Assembly: GCF_001039355.2 (NCBI RefSeq)
Contig: NW_019775857.1
Coordinates: 1,052,791 to 1,090,955, forward strand
Direction of reading: 5' to 3'
Length of the DNA: 38,165 nucleotides
Source: Lingula anatina
Lineage: Eukaryota; Brachiopoda; Lingulata; Lingulida; Lingulidae
The notes beneath the pieces are model-generated. The model did no database searches. It was not told where the DNA came from and saw only the letters and a program-made list of their open reading frames with translations. A program made the position numbers and the translations under genes. Shown piece by piece: positions 1 to 10,679 of this stretch. Position 1 is the first letter of the stretch; every line of letters starts with the position of its first letter.

Positions 1-632
1 TTTTTTTGCATATTTTGAGAATTCTTGTTGATTGCATTTTTTACAGCTTGTCAAGCACAAGACTGGTGGTGGTGTCCCTTTTTTGTGTGTGTGGGGGTCT
101 ATACGATCGTGCTTACCCCAGCTGGTGGTACAATATTCGGAGGCGGTAACGCCTCTCTGATCCTCTAGTTTATCTTATTTTTGGTCCAAGTAAATCTTTA
201 CAATGAGTATGACATAAAAACATATTCTAAGGCTATTACTACAGTTCTTAAACTACAGTGATAATTTTAAATTCTGTTTATTTAGAGATAGATGTTCATC
301 CAATAATTATAATCTATATAATCGTGATTCATTTAGATATATTATCTGTTTGGTTGAAGGAAATTCTTTCTGTTTGGTTGAAGGATATTCTTCCTTGCTG
401 CATATTGTATCATGATAAGATACATTCTTTATTGTCTTGATTGCAAAAGATGATCTAGAAAAAAAAGGTGCATTTTCAACTTCTTTCATCGAGATAAAAT
501 AATGCTCTATGTGTTATCCATTTAGTGATAAAAAATCTGCAGTATGCAGTAACTTTACCCACATCCACTGCAGAACTAGAATTGATTTTTCACAGTTAGT
601 ATGTTCATAACATTGTTATTGTTTCTTCTCAG
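1..632. other. SERINC intron 1 (3' part), no coding exon seen
   Basis: I see no SERINC first exon here. At 345-396 a unit of about 24 bp containing CTGTTTGGTTGAAGG occurs twice in tandem. At 95-160 there are two neighbouring potential stem-loops, the second with six perfect pairs around a GTAA loop (GAGGCG-GTAA-CGCCTC). The acceptor for the next exon is TTTCTTCTCAG ending at 632. Confidence 0.5.
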
Positions 633-3600
633 GTGGCCTGCTGTTGTGGCTCAGTGGCCTGTTCCCTGTGCTGTGCATGTTGCCCTTCCATCAATGAATC
701 CACCAGCACTCGTATCATGTACACATTGTTCTATATACTGGGGACATTAATAGCAGTCCTCATGCTCACACCACAGATACAGGAAGAGCTGGTGGAAAAT
801 GTAAGCTAACTGGTGTAACATGAAAATCTGACTCCCCCAGTCAAAATTTCATAATGAAAATCTGACTCCCCCCATGAAATATTGACTCCCCTTCACAAAA
901 CTTAATAAATCTTATTTTATTTGAGTATATAACTTTTTATCTTGTAGTATGAACAATGGGGGATACATTGGCACTTTTAGAAAATTTTTATGAGAAAATA
1001 AGAAATTTTGAAATGTGTATTTTTCTACCCTATTTGTATTTTTCCACCCTACAGGTAGTAAGATGAATACTTATTTCAAAAATAATCGATTTTCACCAAA
1101 ATTTTCACCACCAAACTTTCAAATACTTACAAAAAATATGTCACAATGCAAACAATGAAAACAATGGTATGGTGGCTAAATATAAAATAGGGCCTTTTCT
1201 TCATGGGAGTCCAAAGCCCATAGGTTTGAATATGAAGATTTTTCTTTTTGTTTTTTTTTGTTTTGTTTTTTTTTTGCACCCAATATTTTACCACCAAACT
1301 TCCAAATACTTCCAATATATTCTTCATAAATAATGCTAAGGGAAAGATGTTGAAATGATCACCAAATATCAAACAAATTAGCTTTTTCATAGTCATTGGG
1401 TGGTAAAATACACATTTTTAATTTTCTTATTTTCTCATTAAAGTTTTCACCTGCAAACTAATAAAAAGTGCCAATATATACTCCATTGTGCATACTTCAG
1501 TATAAAAGTCATATACTCAAGTAAAATAAGATTTATAAAGCTTTGTGGGGGAGTCAAAATTTCATGGAAGGGGAGTCACATTTTCATCATGAAAAATTGA
1601 CTGAGGAGTCACATTTTGGGGGTGTCACATTTTCATGGTACACCGGGTCCACTATCACAAAAATTTTCCTATCGCCAAAACCATCCAGTTTTTCATAACT
1701 TGGAAGACTGAAAGTTTTGGTTCACTATCTGTATCTAGAATAAATCACTACTATAGTGTAATTAATTGTAATAATTGTATATCAACTGAACTTTTTTTTT
1801 TTTTTTTTTTTTTGTGAAACTTGTCCCTGATCTTATAATAGTTGAACAACAATTAAAAAATACAATCCCCTCCCCCCCAAAAAAGGCATATGCATATCAT
1901 GTAATGATGCAAGTTAAATAGAAATATTTTTAAAACAGGTTTTTTTTTCTTGTTTTGTCTTAACACAAAGTTATTTTATTTTTCTGTGTTGTTTCTCTTC
2001 TTAAGAAGCATGCCGTACTGTGGCAGTAACAAGTTTTTATGGGTATTATTTACATATAAACAAAAAAAAACATGTTTTTGCACCAATATGCAATATTATC
2101 ATGGGTGATTTGTTCTGTATGGTCACACAAAGTTCTTAATGAATAGTTTTATATTGCAGAAGTTTTATGGAAGAGAAACAATAAAAAGTTATGAATGTAC
2201 AACTTTTCAGATGCCATACTTCAATGAAACCTGCATGTTCCTGAATGCAGGTCCAAACTGTAGGCGTTTGGTGGGCTATATGGCTGTATACAGGATAGGC
2301 TTTGCCATGACGGCCTTCTATCTGATCTTTATGGTCATCACATTTGGTGTTGCTACCAGCAAAAGTTGTAGGGCAGGAATACATAATGGGTAATGACATG
2401 AACTGTTTTAGACTTCACTAAATGCTCTATTTATAATAGCTTTGCAAGCATGCAGATATTTTAATAGTTATTAAAATATGAAAAGAATGATTAAAAAGTG
2501 TCACAAAGAATGCACATTTTAATGTTTTAATGAAAATTTAAGTATAGACATGTTCATTCATTCAGTTTATTCATAATTTTTTTCTATTTATCCTTGAAGT
2601 AACGATTGTAGGTTATCATCACTTTTTCTTTCAGGTTCTGGTGCTTTAAGCTTCTAATATTTATTGGGATCATAATTGGCTCATTTTTCATTAAGAATAA
2701 TAAAATTATAAGCCTTGGTAAGTTTGATAAGTAAGTCTAGCAGTGTAACACCATGAATCAAGAACTATTCTGGCATAACAAAAATCTTAATGTTTGCTTA
2801 TGATTGTATATAGTCACAGTGTCAGTATGTACAATTCATCTCTAAGGTTCTAATTTCTCCTGTATAAACACATATTAATATGGACTTCTGCTCGAGTTAT
2901 TGCATTAGTGCAGTTTGTGTGTGATACAGTTTAGCGATAAAAATTTTTCATATCAAGCCTTAGGCTTTTAGTGCATTTACTGTGTCTATTAATGTATTAC
3001 ATATTTGACCTTTGCACAAATGGAAATCGTAAAATATTGACTTTACTGTTATTTGTCTCTAGTATGGATGTATGTGGGAATGGTTGGAGGCTTCATATTC
3101 ATTGTGCTGCAGTTACTGCTATTGGTGGATTTTGCACACACTTGGAATGGAAAATGGTAGGATGGTGCTTCAGACAGTCCAAAGTTTAGAAACAAACTTC
3201 AGCACCAAAAAAGCATCACAGCAAAATGTCCATATCGAAGAAAAATTAAATTTTGTGTAACTTAATTTTCATATAGTCTTAAATATTATGTCATTTTTAT
3301 TTAAGGACAAAATGTTCTCTGATTACATTTCTCACCGTGGGTTATGGGACTGAAAAGCAATTGTGTGTCTGGATTCTGAAGGTCTACTTGACAGTCAATA
3401 ACTTATTTCTCCTTAAATGTATAAAGATGGCAAGATGTTTCTTTCAATATAATATATTTCTTACATACAGGCTTGGGAAAACAAAAGGTGTAAAAGGGAA
3501 CAGATGTTGGCATGGTGGTAAGTCTTGGTATACTGTCAGATATATAGTCACACATGCACTTAAGATTGGGACGAATCTTTTTCAGTTATATATAACATTA

Positions 3601-6567
3601 AAATTGATTGTTATATTGTACATGTATTCAAGTATAATTGCAGTTTATTTAAAAGTTATATGAAAAGAGCATTGAAAATATTTTAAAGTCTTGTTTACAT
3701 GAAAAAATGTTTTGAAAGGTCTTTTTCAACAGACAAACATGCATTTATTGATTTTACTAAATTTGTTTTGATTTGCCTTATTTTCTTTTAGTTGTGATAA
3801 CAGTGGCTCTAGTATTCTTCACCATTGCCATTGTGGGTATAGCCTTTCTGTTTGTCAACTTCACCCACCCCAATCCAAGGTTTTGTGTGAAGAATAAAAT
3901 CTTTATTGGGGTCAATGCAGGACTGTGCTTACTCATGTCACTTCTCTCTATCACACCTTGTGTGATGAAAAGTAAGCCATTGTCTTTGTTGTTCTTAGTT
4001 TGTATTAATAAAAATTTACAGCAAAAGATGACAGAGATGCCCTAAAATGATTGTGCATTATTTGTTTAGTATTTGATATGTTTTCGAGGTTTATCCACCA
4101 AAAATAGGCTTATGGACTAAAGCATAGTGGTAATAATATTGGCAATTACTAATATCAGTTAAAGGATTGTATTGGTTTTCTCGGTAAGAAATTTTACTGT
4201 ACTCTTGAGATTTTACTGTACTCTTGAGATTGGAATTCAAGTGTTTACAATGATCATATATGTATGAGTTTGATTGCATTGGTTTTAGTTGGGAATGTTT
4301 CTTTGTTGGATTTATCAGCTCTTTTCCAAATGAAATATGACCAGCATCTGCATGACTATTGATATGATTTTGTTATTGTTTCTGTAGGTAATCCTAATTC
4401 TGGTTTACTCCAGTCTTCCATAATATCAGTCTATGTGATCTACCTCACCTGGTCTGCCATGACCAGTGAACCTCCAGAAATTGGTAAGATTAGAGTGCTG
4501 AAATTTTGCAAGATGTAAAATCATATGTAATGGAAACTTTTATTAACTAAAAAACAATGTTTTTAAGTTAATAAATCCAGTTAAACTGGCTTTACATTGA
4601 AATATTTTTGGAATGTTCAGTGACACTTTTCGAAAACTTGGATTTTGCTACCCTGGCACTCTCATGTAGATATTTGAAAATGGCAAACGGTGAATATTTT
4701 TTCTCAATTCTCAATTCAACTCTAGGGTATTTTGTCATTTTGTTTATCCAGTGATGTGTTCCTTCTCACTTTTTTTCCTTCTTATTTCCCCCAGTGCCTC
4801 ATGATGACTCTTACCACAGGGATGTGCCTACAAAGATAGCATCAGAGGGAAAACCTTTACCTTCAACCCCTCTTCCCTCTCCAGCGGGGGTGATGGCAGA
4901 GGAGAAAACAAACCACACTGAGGTCTTATGTCGCCCACCCTCATTTAGTTTCTTAAGATTTGATGACACAGACAGGGCAGACATGGTTGCAGCTTATGTT
5001 GGCTTGTTTATAACATTAATTATGGCTATATATGCAAGGTAATATTGGTGTTTAAGTTTAAGTTGCATTCAGGGCAAATTATCCTGTGGAAAAAAAGTTA
5101 TATGTTGAAAAAACTTGTATTAAAAATATTAACAGTATAAATAAAAGTAATCAGAAGATTAATGATTTGTGTAGTAAAGTATCTTAAAATTTGTATAAAC
5201 ATCTTTGTCAAATTTAGAAGTATTTAAGAGTTCGCTTATTACATTAGTACTTGTTGTTTATTACATTTAGTCTGAGTACATCTCACGAGTCCCATCGGTT
5301 GGGTGTGGTCCCCAGTGAGCCAGTAAGTATTACTAAGATTATTTTTTCTTATGCATCTAATTTACAATTGTTTGTATGCCATTTATGAATATCTGAAAGA
5401 TAATCAACTCAGATATAAAGGATTCCCTAGAAGTGAGTTTCCCCAGCATCTTTTTGCTAATTTGTTTTTTTATGATGCCTTGTTTATTTTTTACAGCATG
5501 ACTGGTGTACATGCTGTGCAGGTAAGCACTTTTCATATACGACTGTCAAGTTTTTGAAATTGAAAGCAATCAGATAGAAATTCAAGATACAATCCAAAAA
5601 TATTTCCATAAGATATTTTCAAATAACAAACTTGTTGAGGATGCTTATGTATTACAGCTTTCTTTCCCATTTGGAGTTCTCATGGCTAAAAGTACATTAC
5701 TTTTTTTTTTACACCTCAAGTCAGATTCATTTAACTGTATGATGAACAAATCATGTGAAACCAATCAATCTTTTATTATTTTTATGGGTGCATAAATGTA
5801 ATGACCTTTTTGTTTAAAGCGATAATTATAATAAAGAGCTTCAAACATATTTTTGTTTTTAAAAAAATCTTTACAAAATCACAGTGCTGCAATTCAATTG
5901 TCCTGCAGCACAAGAGTCAGATGAAGTAGATGGGGAGAACTACCCAAACTTGATGCGTAATGAAAAGGGTGGAGTGGTCTACAGCTATTCTTTCTTCCAC
6001 CTCATGTTCTCATTGGCCAGTTTGTATATTATGATGCAGCTCACTAACTGGTACATGTAAGTCAATAAACATACTTCTTTGCATACTGATGTAGTAAGAT
6101 TGCTTCAGAGGGAGTGACATTTATCGGTAAGATTTATCGACCAGCCAAAAGTGTGTAATTAGTAGTTATAGCAGCAGTATAATTATAACAAATATCAGTG
6201 CTGTGCCTTTTGTGAAGTATGTAGTATTACCATTTCTAAGGGATATGAAATTAAAAGAGTTATATAAATACACTGTTTCAGGCCAGAAGATGCTGACATA
6301 AATAGCTTTGGTTTCAACTGGTCGTCTGTGTGGGTGAAAATGGCATCTAGTTGGACATGTGTCATCATATATGTATGGACAATGTTTTTACCAAAGTGTA
6401 TACCAGGCAGGGATTTTTCTATGATTTATTACAAAGAGCCACAAGAAGAGGAAGCTAGAGATGAAGAAACACCTATGAACGAAAGGTCAAGGAGGTCAAA
6501 AGGGAAAGGTCAAAAAGGCAAGGCCAAAAAAGGAAAGAAAGGGAGAGCATCAGAAACAGTAGTTTGA
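633..6567 (+). CDS. SERINC5-like: SERINC5-like serine incorporator, 5' partial
   Basis: Multi-pass membrane protein of the SERINC/TDE1 family, known for lipid scrambling and serine-lipid roles and, in mammals, for antiviral activity in virions. Twelve exons join in frame: 633-800, 2160-2389, 2635-2717, 3063-3156, 3471-3517, 3792-3971, 4388-4483, 4795-5038, 5271-5322, 5497-5521, 5909-6056 and 6282-6567, giving 550 residues plus stop. Family landmarks are the start [14 protein letters not shown], the [13 protein letters not shown] block, [12 protein letters not shown], the [10 protein letters not shown] segment, [25 protein letters not shown] and [20 protein letters not shown] and the Cys cluster WCTCCA favour SERINC5 over SERINC1-3. 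Extracellular loops carry NETC and NHTE sequons. The exon at 633 begins in phase 0 exactly where SERINC genes have their first intron, so the initiating exon of roughly 10 codons lies upstream. Oddities are a 25-bp exon, a long loop in exon 8 and a Lys/Arg-rich C-tail ending ETVV. Family assignment is very secure; the paralogue is less so. Confidence 0.93.
811..1645. mobile_element. Long foldback (MITE-like) element in SERINC intron
   Basis: The left part (about 811-1035) is an imperfect inverted copy of the right part (about 1398-1645). The outer ends read TGGTGTAACATGAAAATCTG on the left and, reverse-complemented, CGGTGTACCATGAAAATGTG on the right. Inside both arms are repeats of a TGAAAATSTGACTCCCC-type unit, then a matched block containing AATAAATCTTATTTTA-like sequence (left) and its complement (right), then TTGGCACTTTT. 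The middle holds a second, direct repeat (ACCACCAAACTTYCAAATACTT at about 1106 and 1290). No transposase coding capacity and no clear target duplication were seen. It starts about 10 bp after the splice donor at 801. Confidence 0.75.
1792..1813. repeat. Poly-T run (22 T)
   Basis: An uninterrupted T tract in the SERINC intron between 800 and 2160. On the opposite strand it is an A tract, which could be the tail of an old retroposed copy, but no flanking element is recognisable. Confidence 0.8.
4190..4230. repeat. Short tandem duplication ATTTTACTGTACTCTTGAG x2
   Basis: Two head-to-tail copies of a unit of about 19 bp lie in the SERINC intron between 3971 and 4388. It looks like a local slippage duplication; no function is apparent. 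Confidence 0.7.
5497..5521 (+). other. 25-bp SERINC microexon (Cys cluster)
   Basis: Between a consensus AG at 5495-5496 and a GTAAGC donor at 5522, this exon encodes HDWCTCCA in frame (phase 0 in, phase 1 out). Human SERINC5 has a comparable cysteine cluster in the same cytosolic loop, which supports the exon. Skipping it joins 5322 to 5909 out of frame and reaches a TAG within seven codons. Confidence 0.75.
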
Positions 6568-7659
6568 TCATTTGCAAATATGTCATAGTATGAAATATAT
6601 GCTATTTTCTGCACTGAGAATGGGTGATTTTGATCACACAGAACAGATAATGATGCATTTTTTTGCTTAGAGCAGGTTTTGAATGGCCTATGCATTATTT
6701 GTGGTGCATACACAAGTGTGGAAAAAACAGCTCACTTCTCACTCTGCACCATTAAGTGAGAAAAAAGTTTTTTTTTTTTTTTTTTGCTTTTAAAGGCAAT
6801 TTATCCAAATCTGATAGTCTATTACTTTGCATTTTAGGCAAAATACGTTGTAATATTTGACAAGCACCTGTATAAGCCCAGTTACATGTATTGTCCTGTG
6901 ATTAGAAGTGGATACTGCTCAGAAAATCTAAGGCCTATTAATTTTGATAAGGGTATATTCTGATGATTGTTTTATATATCATACATATTTTAGTCTTACA
7001 AATAGTAACATGAAAATGCCATATTTTTATCATATATGTCAAAATTAACCTTGTTTTTGAATCATACTTTATTTTAAATACCAAATTGTGACCTTGCTTT
7101 CAATGTAAGCTTTGATCATAAAAAAACCTGTTTTTTTCCCTATTTTCCATCTTGTAATGAGGATTATGTTGTGCAATGTAGCAAATGAGCCTTTTCTGTA
7201 AGGCATAAGAGTTAGGTATCAGCAATTACCACCTATTTCATAGTTCATATGTGACTTTTGTTTGATGTTCTACATGTTAATTATCATTAAAATTACTTTA
7301 AAAGACTGAAGAAGACAGTTTCAGGGAGCCATTCCTTTTCAAAATATTTTCTCAAATTAAAATATCTGTAAAACAACATGTCAGAAACGTGTTAAACCAG
7401 AGTTTACATAAGAACATGTAGTGTTGGTAATTAAATCTGAAAATTAATATAATATATTTTCAGCAAAAATGAAAGGTTCCTACTTTTTTTTATAATTTTA
7501 CCTTCTTTGTAGATTATGTCATTTACCAACTGCACTGCAGCAGATTTACTCTTTTAATTCAGATTAGTTCTCTCTAACACTTGATATAAGGTTTTGAATA
7601 TTTTGCATATAAAACATGACATTTTTCTTCATGTATCTTATATTTTATTATCATTTTGT

Positions 7660-7665
7660 AATAAA
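7660..7665 (+). other. Candidate SERINC poly(A) signal AATAAA
   Basis: AATAAA on the + strand is followed within about 20 bp by a U/GU-rich stretch (TTTTTGTTTGGGTTCTT), the normal arrangement for cleavage and polyadenylation. It would give a SERINC 3' UTR of about 1.1 kb. Later AATAAA copies at about 7761 and 7929 are alternatives. Confidence 0.45.
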
Positions 7666-7725
7666 TGTTACAATTTTTGTTTGGGTTCTTTATCATTATG
7701 ATTTGCAAAAGTGGGTATCAGCAAA

Positions 7726-7731
7726 TTTATT
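7726..7731 (-). other. Candidate DUOX poly(A) signal
   Basis: TTTATT on the + strand reads AATAAA on the DUOX strand. It is the first exact hexamer I find below the DUOX stop at 8926 and would give a 3' UTR of about 1.2 kb. The sequence beyond it is not strongly GU-rich, so a variant hexamer nearer the stop is possible. Confidence 0.35.
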
Positions 7732-8925
7732 GTTAAGTGAAATCATGTTTTCCTTTAAGAAAATAAAAAGTAAATAGCATCCAATAAGATTTTAGAGGCA
7801 ATTTAATAAAATGTTACAAATTGGTCATCCTAAATAGTTATTATATAAAATGAACTCATTATGCTTAAAATATTACAAGACAAGCAAATCCATGGACCAA
7901 CTAAAATAATTCATATATGACTGTACAAAATAAATTTCCAATGACACCTATAAGTTTAAGTGCAAGTTGGCTTTTCTGTCAGCCCGTTTTGATCACAATT
8001 TCTCATAAAAAACTTGCAAGACTTCTTATGGGAACTGAAATAATACAAAGAAATCACAATTGCATAATAACAAAGCCATATTTGGCATAATAACAAAGCT
8101 GCAGCCTAATTGTATGTTACAATGACAAATGGTGATTAATGATGTGTGATGTTGTTATTAATGTACTGGGTAGTATCCTATCCGACTTTAAGGTGAAATT
8201 GAATTAACATGCTGATACTCTACAATCTGACATGTCTACTTGTACTGGTAGTTAAGATAACACTTTCTCAAGTTGATAATAATATTGACAAAACTCTACT
8301 GTATAGCAAGAAAGATTGCATTCTGCATATAGCAAAAAAAGATAATATGACCTTTTGGAAGATGAGATTTTTAATTCAACAATTAAATTCGACAGTTTCC
8401 TTACATTCTGAGAAACCAGAAACATACTAAAATATTTTACCATTCATCTTTACAATTCTATATACTCACTTATCAAGGCCTCCCTATTACTATTGATCTG
8501 TATTCTGCACCATGATATTAAAGCCCTTCAATGACCTCACTTCTCTACATTCAAACTGGCTTCAAGAAAACTATTTATGAAAATAATATTGCATGTAGCC
8601 TTTTCACTCCAACCATAATATTTGGTCTTAAATACCTTATCATTGGCATCAAAAGCACCGCTGTATAAAATGGTATTGGCAATTTTCTATATTATGTCTT
8701 TAAGCAAAACCAATAAGTGAATGGATAACTTTGGATCCACATGATGAAATGCATACAAAATATAAATGTGAAGTTCACTTCAATCATGCTAGTTTTTATG
8801 CAAAGTTTCACATTTGAAAAGTATAGTTACATAAAATGAAACCTGCTCAATCATTCTGCGGAAATGAGCATACAGTATGAAAGTCTATTCAACAAATATT
8901 TTCTGTTGGTATGGAAGAGCTGCAT

Positions 8926-10646
8926 CTAAAAGTTCTCATAATGGTGGATGAAAGCTGCGCCATCATACTTGTTGAGATTAGTGCAAGCAGTTTCCACATT
9001 TCTCGTCATTGCAGGAGGACCGCAACTAAACACACCAATTTTTCCAACCTGAAATAAGAGAAAAGAAAATTAAAACTACACATAAGGAATGTTACCTGAC
9101 TGGTCACCTGTTTATTGACATATGGCTAGTATGTCAATATAGTATTTATATATCAATAAATCAGGTGATCAGTCCATCCATACCTAACTACTGAAAGGTG
9201 AGACCGTAACATTGGTCACTTGCTAATGTAAGTTCCAGAATAAAAATCATACATATTTCCAATTGTAATCCTAACAGATGACTGAAAACATTTACTCATC
9301 ATGAAACTGATAACTGATGTTTTTAAAAAGTCAAATGGAAAGAATTTGCTTTCATCAGAAAAACACGTTCACATATACAATGTGAGACAAGATCATAAAA
9401 TATATGGGAAACAAAATATTTATTTCAATACTGATTCAGGATATAAAAGAGTAATAACCTTAGTCAACTTAAACATACATTATCATTTGACTAAGAATTA
9501 CAAAAATCCCTCAAACTACTCACATCTGGGTGCTCTTCTTGCAGTGAGTCGAGAAAGTTCTCAAACTGTGGTCGTCCAAAATGTGTGATTGACCTCAGAC
9601 CAGTAAATAAACTGCGTTCTGAGATCTTTTGAAAATGCCTCTCACAGATGTACTGAAAAAGATTAAATACTTTTTATCTTTGATTTAATATAATGGCATC
9701 TTAATATTGATCCCAAAAAAAAATAATTTCATGAATTCAACAAAATAATAATAATAATAATAATAATAATTATAATATCAATAATAAAATTGAATAATTT
9801 CATACAACTCAAAATGAAAAATAAGGAAAAATATCATGACATTGGAAATGCAAATATATACAATGATAACAAAATATTTCTATATGCTTACCAGCATGGT
9901 TGTCCTTAAGTCAAATTTGTGGAAAAACTGTGTAATGAAAATATGCACAGACACTAGCCCATTTCTGTCCTTTTCTTCAACTTCACGGATGATGTCTGTT
10001 AACCACTCAAAGTGCTTCTGTGTCCTTGTCACCCACAAGAAATAAATCTGGAAATATCAAAAAGGAATATTTTGTTTCACTTTTATTTCTTTAAGGAAGC
10101 AATAAAACCATGGACTCTGATACAGTTTGGACACCACTAGTTTTCACATAATCCAATCTGATTAAAAAAAAAAAACAGAAAAATTAGAGCAGAAAGAAAA
10201 TACCTTTTTGCATGTAAATTTAGCTCCAATGGCAGAGCGATGGACAAGGTCCTTCAAGATGGAGGCAAATGGTGTGACACCAATACCACCCCCCACCAGA
10301 ACAGAGACATCAAATTTGTACCAGTCCTGGTGACCCTCTCCAAATGGACCATCAAGGTATAACTGTGTGCAAGAAAATAAACAGATCATGTAGTATATGT
10401 ACTGGATAAACTGCAGCAATCATAAAGGATGCAAATATGTGAGATATTGAATCTTATTTAGATACTCTTTATTCTAAAAATGTAATGTAATGTTTTACAC
10501 AAAATACTGTTATATTTACATTCAAAAATGATAAACAAAATATAAACATATTACAAGTTATTACTGTTATAATCCTATCTTCCATTTATATAAACTGAGA
10601 AGTTGCGACTTCTTGCATTCTTACTCTACACACACATATCCACACA

Positions 10647-10679
<33 letters not shown>

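Larger units (their letters stand above)
6568..8925. other. SERINC / DUOX tail-to-tail intergenic region and 3' UTRs
   Basis: This 2.36-kb AT-rich stretch lies between the SERINC stop (+) and the DUOX stop (-). Short open frames in it, including one at 8209-8430, resemble no protein family and sit where both 3' UTRs are expected. It contains a T tract at about 6768-6785 and a short duplication of GGCATAATAACAAAGC near 8070-8100. I see no RNA gene or extra exon. Confidence 0.6.

Noticed and set aside
1127-1396. Minus-strand open frame of 89 codons inside the SERINC foldback element
   Set aside because: It is low complexity with Lys/Asn runs from an A/T tract, lies in the loop of an inverted repeat, and has no transposase-like motif.
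8209-8430. Small plus-strand open frame between SERINC and DUOX
   Set aside because: No recognisable domain or codon pattern; it lies in sequence expected to be DUOX 3' UTR.
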